A stretch of 64,000 nt of DNA from Bacteroides oleiciplenus YIT 12058. GTDB lineage: Bacteria > Bacteroidota > Bacteroidia > Bacteroidales > Bacteroidaceae. The position numbers were made by a program, and so were the translations under genes. Position 1 is the first letter of the stretch. The number at the start of each line of letters is the position of its first letter. Below the pieces are notes generated by a model. The model saw only the letters and a list, made by a program, of their open reading frames with translations. It ran no database searches and was not told the DNA's origin. The stretch spans positions 417,796 to 481,795 of the forward strand of contig NZ_JH992943.1 in the NCBI RefSeq assembly GCF_000315485.1, in the 5' to 3' direction. This document shows positions 18,158 through 28,057 of this stretch, piece after piece.

Positions 18158-19390
18158 TTACGGTTTTATAAATTTATCAATAGGAAACTCTTCTCCGGAA
18201 AAGGCTTTAACACTGGTCCACGGAGCAAGAGGGTCTGTCCAGAAAGCATCAGTTGCCGGCAATCCTAAAGGAAGGAAACCTAAAGAACAGAGGTAAACAC
18301 AAGGGGTTGACAAATAAGAATCTCCCAATTCCGGTTGTTCCCCACACACTCCAATCGTCAACCAGCCATTTTTATCAAAAGTGCCAGACTGTTCAAACAA
18401 GCGCTTCAGCATAGCAGTCATTGCACCTCGCACCTGACCTGCTTTCAAACCCGACGGCAGCTTATGAAATAATGCACTGGCACCCAGAACTTGAAAGGCT
18501 GCCGAACGATAACTTACTGAACGTCCCAACACTGGATAACTTCCATCGGGCGCAATCATACGCTCCTGAATTTCTGCATATCTCACAAAGCGTCCCCACT
18601 CCTTATCTAAAAATTCCCGGTAAGACGAATCATGCTCCGCTACTACCTCCAAAACCTGCAAAAGCATAGGATGAATTACATAACTATTGTAATAATCCAA
18701 ATGGAAATTCTCTCCATCTCCATAAATTCCATCTCCTTTATACCATTGTTCATGTGATGAGATGGCCTTCTTTACTACTCCAAAATTCCATTCACTGCCG
18801 AAACTTTTCAACCCACACTCTACCATTGCAGAAAACAATAACCAATTATTGTTTCCTGGTTTCATCGTACGGGTAGACTTCCATTGCTCTATCAAACGTT
18901 GTTGGGTCTTAACATCAAGATTTTCCCATAACTGAGTCGGCGCTTGCAGCAATCCTTGTATCAGAAAGGCACTATTCACCAAAATTTGCCGCGTAGCTGT
19001 ACTGTTAAAATAATCATCTGCACGAGGGTCTACCGAGTTTTCCAATGCTTTGCAGGTCATCTTAATATATTTCTTACGCAATTTCCCTTCTGCGGTCTTG
19101 TCTGGTCCCAACTCCAGCCATGGCGCTATTCCTGCTATTGTCCGTCCCACAGACTCCATATGCGTAACAAACTCCCTACTACTGGCTTTTGCAGACGAAG
19201 AACGTCCAACCGGAATATTCTTCTTCAGCTGGTCTTTACTCAAATTACTTAAAACCGGATCTGCTATCTTCAATAGTGTATGTATCCAGTATCCTCTATC
19301 GTTCTGCGAAGAGTTCTGCCCCTGTACAGTAGAAACTACTATAAAAGAAAAGAAAAGAACCGATACAAATTTAATCAGTTGATGTGTCAT
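18158..19390 (-). CDS. DUF2264 family secreted protein (first of tandem pair)
   Basis: 410 residues, signal peptide ending TVQGQ. Shares with its neighbour the blocks AGIAPWLELGPDKT, GDGIYGDGENFHLDYYNSY, RYAEIQERMIAPDGSYPVLG and GWLTIGVCGEQPELGDSYLS, but the two have diverged over their whole length, so this is an old duplication with possibly different substrates. It is the promoter-proximal gene of the operon, 17 nt before the second copy, and is transcribed away from the hybrid two-component regulator that probably controls it. Confidence 0.88.
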   Translation of the reverse strand: MTHQLIKFVSVLFFSFIVVSTVQGQNSSQNDRGYWIHTLLKIADPVLSNLSKDQLKKNIPVGRSSSAKASSREFVTHMESVGRTIAGIAPWLELGPDKTAEGKLRKKYIKMTCKALENSVDPRADDYFNSTATRQILVNSAFLIQGLLQAPTQLWENLDVKTQQRLIEQWKSTRTMKPGNNNWLLFSAMVECGLKSFGSEWNFGVVKKAISSHEQWYKGDGIYGDGENFHLDYYNSYVIHPMLLQVLEVVAEHDSSYREFLDKEWGRFVRYAEIQERMIAPDGSYPVLGRSVSYRSAAFQVLGASALFHKLPSGLKAGQVRGAMTAMLKRLFEQSGTFDKNGWLTIGVCGEQPELGDSYLSTPCVYLCSLGFLPLGLPATDAFWTDPLAPWTSVKAFSGEEFPIDKFIKP

Positions 19391-19421
19391 AGCTTTATTT
19401 TTAGATTATAATTCTTGGTTG

Positions 19422-19429
19422 CAAAGCTA
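19422..19429 (-). promoter_or_regulatory. -7 box TAGCTTTG of the PUL operon
   Basis: A TAnnTTTG match on the minus strand 31 nt upstream of the first DUF2264 start codon. It would drive the six-gene operon and is the natural place for control by the divergent regulator. Confidence 0.6.
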
Positions 19430-19564
19430 TGGAATAAAACGAATTTCAAATAAGACTAAAATTCTAATATATATTCATTTCATTCACAAATTCTCCCCTT
19501 ACTAAAAAAGGACAATATTGTTATTATTTGAACGATTGTATTATCAAATATAAGAGCGAAGCAT

Positions 19565-19572
19565 TATTTTTG
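19565..19572 (+). promoter_or_regulatory. Possible -7 box TATTTTTG for the hybrid regulator
   Basis: Lies about 240 nt upstream of the regulator start codon. If used, the regulator mRNA has a long leader that carries the 11-nt repeats at 19668-19711. Confidence 0.35.
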
Positions 19573-19667
19573 TATCACAATCAGTAATAATTTCAAATTT
19601 CATAAGTTTCTCCATATATCGAAGTGAGAAAAAGCATATATATTATAAATCCAATATAAGTATGATG

Positions 19668-19711
19668 CAAACTCGGTACAAATTCGATGCAAACTCGGTA
19701 CAAATTCGGTT
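19668..19711 (+). repeat. 11-nt phased repeat cluster B (CAAAyTCGrTr)
   Basis: CAAA begins at 19668, 19679, 19690 and 19701, exactly 11 nt apart. The four units are CAAACTCGGTA, CAAATTCGATG, CAAACTCGGTA and CAAATTCGGTT. They stand about 100 nt upstream of the hybrid regulator start, in the divergent region. Otherwise the 19391-19811 interval holds only AT-rich DNA and the two promoter-like boxes. Confidence 0.85.
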
Positions 19712-19811
19712 AAATGGCGTATTTTACCGGAAAGAACCGAATCTGCTAGAATGAAGTAGCAAGTATATATAGAAGAAAACAGGGACAAGAAACTTGAACA
19801 ACAATTAAACT

Positions 19812-22800
19812 ATGAGAAATGCCATTCTGCTAATACTTTACCTACTAACAGGAAATATATCCTGTATGCCTCTTTATGCAAATAACAGCATAAAACTACA
19901 TGCATCTCATATATCTATTAATAAAGGAATGCATCAGTCAACAATTCATGCCATGTATCAGGATGAATTCGGAATGATATGGTTCGGAACCAAAAGAGGA
20001 TTAGTAAGATATGATGGAACTCAAATGAAGTTCATACAAAAACTATATACTGATATTCCGAATGCAGAAGAGTTAGTACGCTCCATTACGGGCGATCAAA
20101 ACGGCCATATTTATATAGAGACACGTTCGGGCATTATCGAGTATAACATACGAAAAGATCATTTCCGTACCATAACTCCTTATTCACAATGTATGTACTA
20201 TTCGGACTCTTGCCTGTGGATAGGTCATAAAAACACAATTTATCAATGGAAGAACAATACCTTGAAACGGTACTTACACCTACCGAAAGAATCTTGTATC
20301 ATTGATTGTATCACTGAAACATCCAAAGGGAATCTATATATAGGTACCAGAGACGATGGCATATTCCTCATCAGAAGAAATAAAGAGATAAAACAGATGC
20401 TATCGAATATCAATCAGATACGCCAATTATACATTGATTCGGAACAAAATATATGGGCTGCCACCCGAAGGAATGGACTATTTCTCATTGATAATGATGA
20501 AAATATCAAAAGTTTCAATTATGTGGAAAACAGCAATAATTGTATTTCAAGTAATATTGTGCGATCTGTTTGTGAAGACAACACCGGTAACTTATGGATT
20601 GCAACCTTCAACGGCCTAAACAAATACGATAAAAAAGAAAGGAAGTTCCTCCAATATGAATTTATCAATGAAAATGCCCATACTCTGAATGATGCATCCA
20701 TCTATTGCTTAATGAAAGACCAACAAGGTACTATCTGGAGCGGATCATTTTACGGCGAAATCAACTGTTTCCATCCGGAACATAGCACTTTTTCCTATCA
20801 TTTTATTACAAAGGATATAATGCCAACGTCTCCATCCAAACATGCAATCTTCGGAAAAACAGTAGAAGACAATGAAGGTAATCTATGGATGGCAACCGAA
20901 CGGGATGGTTTATACTTCTTCAATACACATACCAAAGCATTAAAAAGGCTACCATTCACGGACAATATACAAACCTTATATCTGGATAAACAGAAAAACA
21001 TTCTATGGATTGGAACACTACTTGGTGGACTTAAAAAATACAATCTACAAAACCAATCCACCCAGGTATTTCTCAGAAACGTACTACATAACAATAGCAT
21101 CAGAGAAGTGATTCCGTATAATGATTCTTTAATAATAGCTACACACAATGGCATCAGTATATTTGATACTCAAACAAACAAAAGTACCATACTCTCTTCA
21201 AAACAAGTAAATTTACAAAGAATGTCTGTCACAACAATCTTATTAGACTCACAGAAACAATTATGGATTGCGGTCCAGAACCAACTGCTTTGCTATAATC
21301 TGCTAAATAAATCATGGCAACAGATTTGTATCCGTAAATCAGAGAACTGTATAGTCAATAAGATTATTGAGAATAGAAATGGAGATATCTTAATAGGAAC
21401 CTCCCGGCATGGAATATTCCGGAAAAGAAAAGGAGAAGCAGAACTCAAACCTTTTGCAACAGACGCTATATTGATGAAAGACGTCATAGATATGTGCGAA
21501 GATAAATATGGTGGCATTCTCATTGTCACTAACGAAGGACTCATTTATATAGATAATGAGGAAGAAATCACTAATATTGATAAAAGCCGGTTCCTATCTA
21601 CTTTTCAGGTAAGCAGCAACTGCTTATTTCTGGATCGGAACAATAATGTCTATTTAGGGGGAATCAATATGTTCTGCTCATTCCCATTAAAGCAAATATT
21701 CAATAAACCAGAGCATTATCAAGTGGGTATATCTGAAATCTCCGTCAATGACACCCCACTGGAGGCGGATTCAACCGGGAAAATTCTTCAACAATCCATT
21801 CTTTACACCAACAGGATTGAATTACCTTACGACCAACATGCCATAGGGATCAAAGCATATACCAATAACTATGCCGCCTCTTTCACCTGTGGCATAAAAT
21901 ATAAATTGGAACCCTTTGACAAAGAATGGAAACGTACCAATAGTTTAAATGAGATAAGCTACACAAATCTATCACCGGATAAATACACACTTCATATTCA
22001 AGGAGATGTAGCCTTGGCTAACGGAGAATTTCCGAAGCGTAAGCTTGATATAATAATAAATCCTCCTTTCTATCAAACTTCTTTTGCCTATTTATTATAT
22101 ATCCTATTGACCATTCTGTTACTATACGAAGCATACCAAGTCATCATTTTGCGCTCATCTCTAAAATTAGAAAAGGAACAGAAGCGGAACATGGAACAAC
22201 TCAATCAAAGCAAACTACGCTTTTTCACCAATATATCTCACGAATTTAAAACACCTTTAACACTTATATCCAATCAAGTGGAACTACTGTTACAAGGCAA
22301 GAATATACCTCCAAAGTTAAATACCAAATTACTGAATATCTGGAGAAATATTACCCGATTAAACCAACTCATCATAGAATTGATGGAATTCAGGAAGCAA
22401 GAACAGGGATTTACCCCTTTAAAAGTAAACTGTTATAACTTAACAGAAATAGTGAATGATGTAGTAGGCTCTTTCAAAGAGTATGCGCAAACAAGAAAAA
22501 TAAATTTAACTTTGCTGGCCGAGCAAAATGACATTTCTTTCTACTTTGACAAACAACTAATTGAAAAAGCACTGTTCAACTTGCTATCTAATGCTTTTAA
22601 ATTCACACCAGAAAATGGTAGTATTCTTGTACGATTAAAGCATGAGAGCATGAAAATTACACTAGAAGTTTCAGATACGGGCGTAGGCATCAGTTCCGGA
22701 GAATTAGAGAATATATTTGTAAGATTTTACCAAACAGACAACACTTGCTTTACAAACAATATAGGAACAGGAATTGGCCTAGCCTACACTAAAAACATAA

Positions 22801-23786
22801 TAGAAGCACATAAGGGAATTATTACTGTTAAAAGCATCAAAGGAAAAGGCAGCTGCTTCACCCTGCAACTGCCAACCAATATCGAATATCCCCCCAGCAA
22901 TATTCAAGAGAATTTGCCTATTATAGAAGACAGTAACCTACATACAATCGATTTCACCTCCATAGATACAATAAACGAGGAAGATACGGAAAAAATGGAA
23001 AATAGTGAAAAACACTATAAGCTGTTGATTATAGAAGATAGTAAGGAACTCAGGCAACTGCTTGCAGAAGTCTTTTCTGCCCTCTACAATGTAGAAACGG
23101 CCGAAAATGGAGGAAAAGGATATGAAAAGGCCCTGTCTATCCTGCCCGACATTATTATCAGTGACGTTGTTATGCCGGAAATGTCCGGAACAGAATTATG
23201 CCAGAAACTAAAAAACAATATTAAGACCTCCCATATTCCCATCATTTTATTGACATCACAAACTGCTTCCGAATACATTATCGAAGGCTTAAAGATAGGA
23301 GCTGACGACTACATTTGTAAGCCTTTCAGCATTAAGCAACTGATTGTCAGATGTAATAATTTAATCAATCTACGTAGAACATTGCAACAAAAATATGCTA
23401 AAGAGAGCAATTCCAGCAGTGAATTGATAGCAACCTCTGCATTAGACCAGACTTTATTAGACAAATCTATCGAGTTAATAGAAAATAATCTGGAAAATCC
23501 TGTGTTCAGCGTTGATTTTCTGGCACAAGAACTTTGCATAGGACGCACCAAATACTTCACAAAAATAAAGGCAATAACAGGGATGACACCTAACGAGTTT
23601 ATCATAAACATTAAACTCAAATTAGCCTACAGGAGTATTGAACAACAGCCTGATATTTCCATTACGGAACTGGCCATGCAACTGGGATTCAGTTCTACCA
23701 GCTATTTCATAAAACGATTCAAAGAATTTTCTGGAATGACGCCCAATCAGTACAAACAAAAAATAAATGAAAGAGAGATGGCATAA
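19812..23786 (+). CDS. Hybrid two-component system regulator (periplasmic propeller sensor, kinase, receiver, AraC HTH)
   Basis: 1324 residues. Signal peptide or N-terminal anchor (1-24); periplasmic two-bladed propeller sensor with about a dozen Reg_prop motifs (DEFGMIWFGTKRGL, DNTGNLWIATFNGL, DNEGNLWMATERDGL); Y_Y_Y domain (about 645-745); one membrane helix (about 755-778); HisKA with FFTNISHEFKTPLTL (His about 809); HATPase with NLLSNAFKFT, DTGVGIS and GTGIGLAYT; receiver with ISDVVMPEMSG (Asp about 1117) and a conserved KPF; AraC-type HTH at the end (ELAMQLGFSSTSYFIKRFKE). Family proteins sense an oligosaccharide of the target glycan and switch on the adjacent PUL. All key phospho-sites are present. 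Confidence 0.96.
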   Translation: MRNAILLILYLLTGNISCMPLYANNSIKLHASHISINKGMHQSTIHAMYQDEFGMIWFGTKRGLVRYDGTQMKFIQKLYTDIPNAEELVRSITGDQNGHIYIETRSGIIEYNIRKDHFRTITPYSQCMYYSDSCLWIGHKNTIYQWKNNTLKRYLHLPKESCIIDCITETSKGNLYIGTRDDGIFLIRRNKEIKQMLSNINQIRQLYIDSEQNIWAATRRNGLFLIDNDENIKSFNYVENSNNCISSNIVRSVCEDNTGNLWIATFNGLNKYDKKERKFLQYEFINENAHTLNDASIYCLMKDQQGTIWSGSFYGEINCFHPEHSTFSYHFITKDIMPTSPSKHAIFGKTVEDNEGNLWMATERDGLYFFNTHTKALKRLPFTDNIQTLYLDKQKNILWIGTLLGGLKKYNLQNQSTQVFLRNVLHNNSIREVIPYNDSLIIATHNGISIFDTQTNKSTILSSKQVNLQRMSVTTILLDSQKQLWIAVQNQLLCYNLLNKSWQQICIRKSENCIVNKIIENRNGDILIGTSRHGIFRKRKGEAELKPFATDAILMKDVIDMCEDKYGGILIVTNEGLIYIDNEEEITNIDKSRFLSTFQVSSNCLFLDRNNNVYLGGINMFCSFPLKQIFNKPEHYQVGISEISVNDTPLEADSTGKILQQSILYTNRIELPYDQHAIGIKAYTNNYAASFTCGIKYKLEPFDKEWKRTNSLNEISYTNLSPDKYTLHIQGDVALANGEFPKRKLDIIINPPFYQTSFAYLLYILLTILLLYEAYQVIILRSSLKLEKEQKRNMEQLNQSKLRFFTNISHEFKTPLTLISNQVELLLQGKNIPPKLNTKLLNIWRNITRLNQLIIELMEFRKQEQGFTPLKVNCYNLTEIVNDVVGSFKEYAQTRKINLTLLAEQNDISFYFDKQLIEKALFNLLSNAFKFTPENGSILVRLKHESMKITLEVSDTGVGISSGELENIFVRFYQTDNTCFTNNIGTGIGLAYTKNIIEAHKGIITVKSIKGKGSCFTLQLPTNIEYPPSNIQENLPIIEDSNLHTIDFTSIDTINEEDTEKMENSEKHYKLLIIEDSKELRQLLAEVFSALYNVETAENGGKGYEKALSILPDIIISDVVMPEMSGTELCQKLKNNIKTSHIPIILLTSQTASEYIIEGLKIGADDYICKPFSIKQLIVRCNNLINLRRTLQQKYAKESNSSSELIATSALDQTLLDKSIELIENNLENPVFSVDFLAQELCIGRTKYFTKIKAITGMTPNEFIINIKLKLAYRSIEQQPDISITELAMQLGFSSTSYFIKRFKEFSGMTPNQYKQKINEREMA

Positions 23787-23793
23787 CACAGGC

Positions 23794-26700
23794 CTACTCT
23801 TCCTCCTGCATTGCCACAATCTCCTGTAGAACACTGACGGCTGTCTCCACATTCTTCACATCTTTTACCAGCATACTGCGGCGATTATTCAACTCGCGCA
23901 GATCGCAACGACGGGTGTATTTCATCATGTAGGCAATAACCTTGCCGAATGCCTGGCTCTGATAGTACGGACTATCCGGGTTAGAAACAAAGAACAACGA
24001 CATACGCCCACCCTTAAGAAAAACTCTTTCTACACCGATACGTGCAGCAAGACGGCGCAAAGGTACAATCCGCAGCAGTTCTTCTGTCTCTGACGGAATA
24101 GGACCAAACCGGTCGATAAGACGAGTACGGAAGGCCTCCACATCTTTGTCCAATGTCAGACTATCCAATTCGCGATAGAGCAACATGCGTTCACTACTAC
24201 CTGTCACATAAGTCGCGGGAAGCAAAAGCTCCAGATCACTTTCTACCTGGCATTCATCTACAAATTGCTCACCGCTGATAGTACCATCCCCTTTCAGTTC
24301 TTCAGCATAGAGTTCTGCAAATTCATCTGTTTTCAGTTCGTGGACGGCTTCGGTAAGTATCTTCTGATAAGTTTCGTAACCAAGGTCGGCAATGAAGCCA
24401 CTTTGTTCCGCACCGAGCATATTGCCTGCACCACGGATATCGAGGTCTTGCATAGCGATATGAATACCACTGCCAAGATCAGAGAAATTCTCAATAGCCT
24501 GCAAGCGGCGCTTCGCCTCGGGAGTGAGCGAGGACAAAGGAGGAGCAAGCAAGTAACAGAAGGCTTTCTTGTTGCTGCGTCCCACGCGACCACGCATCTG
24601 GTGCAAGTCACTCAAACCAAAGTTCTGAGCTTGATTGATGATGATAGTATTAGCATTCGGAATATCGATGCCACTCTCTATGATGGTGGTGGCAAGCAAT
24701 ACATCATAATCATAGTTCACGAAGTCAAAGATTATCTTTTCCAGTTCAACAGGCTCCATCTGTCCGTGACCGATAGCAACACGGCAATCAGGGATATGAC
24801 GCTCTATCATCATCTTCAATTCAATAAGGTTGGAGATGCGGTTATTCACGAAGAAGACTTGCCCATTACGGCTCATCTCAAAGTTGATAGCATCGGTAAT
24901 GATTTCCTCATTGAAGGTATGCACTTCTGTCTGAATGGGATAACGGTTGGGGGGCGGAGTTTGTATTACGGAAAGATCGCGCGCACCAAGCAATGAAAAT
25001 TGCAAGGTTCGGGGGATAGGCGTGGCAGTCATAGTTAAGGTATCTACATTCACCTTCAGTTGACGCAGTTTTTCTTTCACGCTTACGCCAAACTTCTGTT
25101 CTTCATCAATGATGAGCAGTCCCAGATCCTTAAATTTCACATCCTTGCCGAGAATACGATGAGTACCAATGAGGATATTCACATTACCATCTGCAAGTCC
25201 TTTCACTACGGCCTTTGCCTGGGCGGCACTGCGGGCACGGCTCAAGTATTCCACCCGGCAGGGCAGATTTTTCAGACGGTCGCGGAAAGTCTGGAAATGC
25301 TGATAAGCCAATACAGTAGTAGGCACCAATACGGCAACCTGTTTATTATCCGCCACGGCTTTGAAAGCAGCACGTACAGCAATTTCTGTTTTGCCGAAAC
25401 CGACATCACCACATACCAAACGGTCCATAGGACGGGCACTTTCCATATCTGTTTTCACATCAGCCGTTGCTTTGCTTTGGTCGGGGGTATCTTCATAAAT
25501 GAAAGATGCCTCTAACTCACGTTGCAGAAAGCTATCCACGCTATATTGAAAGCCTTTTTCTTCGCGACGCTGAGAATAGAGTTTAATTAGATCGCGCGCA
25601 ATATCCTTGATTTTTGATTTAGTACGGTCTTTCAGCTTCTCCCAGGCACCTGTACCCAGTTTGTTCAAACGCGGTGCTTCGCCTTCTTTTCCCTTATATT
25701 TGGAAACTTTATGCAGGGAGTGGATGGAAACAAACACGACGTCTTCATTCTGATAGACCAACTTCATCACTTCTTGGGTAGTGTCGCCATTGGGAATACG
25801 CACCAATCCTGCGAAACGTCCTACGCCATGGTCGGTATGCACCACATAATCTCCCGGTGTAAACTGATTGAGTTCTTTCAGACTCAGGGCTACTTTACCG
25901 CTACGGGCTTTGTCACTCTTCAGATTATATTTATGAAAGCGGTCGAACAACTGGTGATCGGTGAAGATACAAAGATGCAATGTATTATCGGCAAAACCCT
26001 CATGCAAGGTACGCTCCACAGCCGTAAAGGAAATCTCGTCACCACGATCCTCAAAGATAGCGCGGATACGGTCAGTCTGCTTCATACTATCACTGCATAT
26101 ATATAATGTATAGCCGAGGGAGAGATACTCCTTGAACGAATCCGCCACCATATCGAAATTCTTATGGAAGATGGGCTGGGCGGTAGTCCTGAAAGTGATG
26201 GTAGCATCCGGTGTGCCGGTGGGTTTATTACCAAATTCCATGCGGCGAAAATCAAGTGCACGCAAAGTGAATTCTCCGCCATCAATCAATTTTCCTTCTA
26301 AAGTGATGGAACCATTCTCTTCCGCCTCACGGGCTGCAATGGCTTGCGAGGTAAGCGATTCATCATGCACTGTCTGAATACGTTCGCGCAACCAAAGAAA
26401 ATCGCGCATAGCTAATATGGTATCAGGTTGCAGAAAATCGAGGAAAGACACCATGCCCCCACTGCCGCCTTTCTCCAGACTGCGGCTTAAATCAGGAACA
26501 ATCACAATACTTTCTTTTTTCTCTCTGGATAGTTGGGAATCCACTTCGAAAGTGCGAAGGCTTTCCACTTCATCACCGAAGAAGTCAATACGGAAAGGAT
26601 ACTCGGAAGAAAAGGAGAAAACATCGACGATGCTACCGCGTACGGCATACTGTCCCGGTTCGTATACATAATCCACATAATCAAAACCGTAGCTACGCAA

Positions 26701-27183
26701 CACATCGGTAATGAAGTTCATATCCACCTTCTCGGCAGTATGCAGTTTCAGCGTCTTGTCTCCCAGTTCCTTGCGTGAAACAACTTTTTCAGCCAAGGCA
26801 TCGGGATAAGTCACTACGCACAATCCCTCCTCGTTTTTCTGCAAACGGCTCAATACTTCCGTACGAAGAATTTCATTGGCCGCATCCTTCTGCCCGTACT
26901 TGATGGCACGGCGGAAAGAAGAGGGGAAAAACAAGACTTTCTCCGCTCCTAAAATCTGCGTAAGATCATGATAAAAGTATCCCGCTTCTTCCAGGTCACC
27001 CAGAATAAAGACAAAAGGATAGTCCCCCCGTTGCACCAACACGGATGAGAACAGCGAGGCGGCAGAAGCGCATAAACCTTCGCAGAACAGGGAACGAACG
27101 GACGGTTTCTTCAGTAAGCCACTCATTGCTTCTACATTGGGATGGGCGGCATATCGTTGTTGTAGCTCAGTAATTGTCATCAT
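23794..27183 (-). CDS. mfd: Transcription-repair coupling factor Mfd
   Basis: 1129 residues, close to the E. coli length. UvrB-like N-terminal modules, a CarD-like RNA polymerase interaction domain (FTPGDYVVHTDHGVGRFAGL), then SF2 translocase motifs: Walker A CGDVGFGKTEIAVRAAF, DEEQKFGV, TATPIPRT, GRVGRSNKKAFCY, and a C-terminal TRCF domain. Removes RNA polymerase stalled at lesions and recruits UvrA. Start can be the ATG at 27183 or the adjacent ATG at 27180. A -7 box TAATTTTG at 27192-27199 leaves almost no leader. Converges with the hybrid regulator with only 7 nt between stops. Confidence 0.97.
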   Translation of the reverse strand: MMTITELQQRYAAHPNVEAMSGLLKKPSVRSLFCEGLCASAASLFSSVLVQRGDYPFVFILGDLEEAGYFYHDLTQILGAEKVLFFPSSFRRAIKYGQKDAANEILRTEVLSRLQKNEEGLCVVTYPDALAEKVVSRKELGDKTLKLHTAEKVDMNFITDVLRSYGFDYVDYVYEPGQYAVRGSIVDVFSFSSEYPFRIDFFGDEVESLRTFEVDSQLSREKKESIVIVPDLSRSLEKGGSGGMVSFLDFLQPDTILAMRDFLWLRERIQTVHDESLTSQAIAAREAEENGSITLEGKLIDGGEFTLRALDFRRMEFGNKPTGTPDATITFRTTAQPIFHKNFDMVADSFKEYLSLGYTLYICSDSMKQTDRIRAIFEDRGDEISFTAVERTLHEGFADNTLHLCIFTDHQLFDRFHKYNLKSDKARSGKVALSLKELNQFTPGDYVVHTDHGVGRFAGLVRIPNGDTTQEVMKLVYQNEDVVFVSIHSLHKVSKYKGKEGEAPRLNKLGTGAWEKLKDRTKSKIKDIARDLIKLYSQRREEKGFQYSVDSFLQRELEASFIYEDTPDQSKATADVKTDMESARPMDRLVCGDVGFGKTEIAVRAAFKAVADNKQVAVLVPTTVLAYQHFQTFRDRLKNLPCRVEYLSRARSAAQAKAVVKGLADGNVNILIGTHRILGKDVKFKDLGLLIIDEEQKFGVSVKEKLRQLKVNVDTLTMTATPIPRTLQFSLLGARDLSVIQTPPPNRYPIQTEVHTFNEEIITDAINFEMSRNGQVFFVNNRISNLIELKMMIERHIPDCRVAIGHGQMEPVELEKIIFDFVNYDYDVLLATTIIESGIDIPNANTIIINQAQNFGLSDLHQMRGRVGRSNKKAFCYLLAPPLSSLTPEAKRRLQAIENFSDLGSGIHIAMQDLDIRGAGNMLGAEQSGFIADLGYETYQKILTEAVHELKTDEFAELYAEELKGDGTISGEQFVDECQVESDLELLLPATYVTGSSERMLLYRELDSLTLDKDVEAFRTRLIDRFGPIPSETEELLRIVPLRRLAARIGVERVFLKGGRMSLFFVSNPDSPYYQSQAFGKVIAYMMKYTRRCDLRELNNRRSMLVKDVKNVETAVSVLQEIVAMQEEE

Positions 27184-27191
27184 AACGGGTG

Positions 27192-27199
27192 CAAAATTA
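27192..27199 (-). promoter_or_regulatory. -7 box TAATTTTG for mfd
   Basis: A TAnnTTTG match on the minus strand 8 nt upstream of the mfd start codon, implying a leader of only a few bases. Confidence 0.5.
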
Positions 27200-27241
27200 C
27201 TAAATAATCCTTAGTTTTATTCGTATATGATAGAAAACGCT

Positions 27242-27249
27242 TAACTTTG
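27242..27249 (+). promoter_or_regulatory. -7 box TAACTTTG for the mannosyltransferase gene
   Basis: A TAnnTTTG match 22 nt upstream of the start codon at 27272, in the divergent region shared with mfd. Confidence 0.55.
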
Positions 27250-27271
27250 TTCCCAATAAGAACCCCCTTTT

Positions 27272-28030
27272 ATGAATATGCAGACATCGGACAGCATCGT
27301 TATCATTCCCACATACAATGAACGGGAGAACATCGAAAATATCATCCGCGCCGTTTTCGCCCTGGAAAAAGTATTTCATATCCTTATTATTGAGGACGGT
27401 TCGCCTGACGGTACTGCCTCTATTGTCAAGACGTTACAGCAGGAGTTCCCTGAACGCCTGTTCATGATAGAGCGTACAGGCAAACTGGGATTGGGCACTG
27501 CCTATATCACCGGTTTCAAATGGTCTTTGGAACATCACTACGACTATATCTTCGAAATGGACGCTGACTTCAGCCATAATCCTGCCGACCTTCCACGCCT
27601 GTACAAAGCTTGTGCCGATGATGGTGCCGATGTATCCATCGGTTCTCGTTACGTTAGTGGTGTCAATGTTGTGAACTGGCCTATGGGACGTGTACTGATG
27701 TCTTACTTCGCCTCCAAATACGTACGTCTCATCACCGGCTTGCCGATACATGACACGACTGCGGGATTCAAGTGTTATCGTCGCAGAGTATTGGAAACAA
27801 TTGATCTTGACAGTATCCGTTTCAAAGGCTACGCTTTCCAGATTGAAATGAAATTCACTGCCTATAAATGCGGCTTTAAGATAGTGGAAGTTCCGGTCAT
27901 CTTTATCAACCGGGAACTGGGCACTTCTAAAATGAATAGCAGCATCTTCGGAGAAGCCGTTTTCGGAGTCATCAAACTAAAAATGAACAGTTGGTTTCAT
28001 AAGTATCCGAAAGCTGCGAACAACAATTAA
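27272..28030 (+). CDS. Polyprenol-phosphate mannosyltransferase (GT2, DPM1-like)
   Basis: 252 residues, soluble GT-A fold. Nucleotide-sugar site: VIIPTYNERENIENII and IIEDGSPDGT; the metal-binding DxD-like EMDADFSHNP; then GSRYVSGVNVVNWP and TAGFKCYRR, all typical for dolichyl/polyprenyl-phosphate mannose synthases. Transfers mannose (or a related hexose) from GDP-sugar to lipid phosphate at the inner membrane, for periplasmic glycosylation. It lacks the C-terminal membrane helices of some homologues. Another in-frame ATG lies at 27278. Probably co-transcribed with the dihydroorotase 27 nt downstream. Confidence 0.9.
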   Translation: MNMQTSDSIVIIPTYNERENIENIIRAVFALEKVFHILIIEDGSPDGTASIVKTLQQEFPERLFMIERTGKLGLGTAYITGFKWSLEHHYDYIFEMDADFSHNPADLPRLYKACADDGADVSIGSRYVSGVNVVNWPMGRVLMSYFASKYVRLITGLPIHDTTAGFKCYRRRVLETIDLDSIRFKGYAFQIEMKFTAYKCGFKIVEVPVIFINRELGTSKMNSSIFGEAVFGVIKLKMNSWFHKYPKAANNN

Positions 28031-28057
28031 GTGATTAACAATAAATGATTAGTGACG

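Noticed and set aside
19600..19788. 62-aa minus-strand frame over cluster B
   Set aside because: It results from translating the 11-nt repeats in reverse; no promoter, no signal or domain.
24265..24996. 243-aa plus-strand frame inside mfd
   Set aside because: Antisense shadow of conserved helicase motifs; no promoter or domain.
28052..28057. GTG start two codons upstream of dihydroorotase
   Set aside because: The ATG at 28058 gives the usual family start MKRTLIHNA; no evidence that GTG is used.
28021..28057. Repeat related to the AGTGATAAG palindrome
   Set aside because: Only short matches (GTGATTA, GATTAGTGA) in an AT-rich gap; not enough to call a copy.
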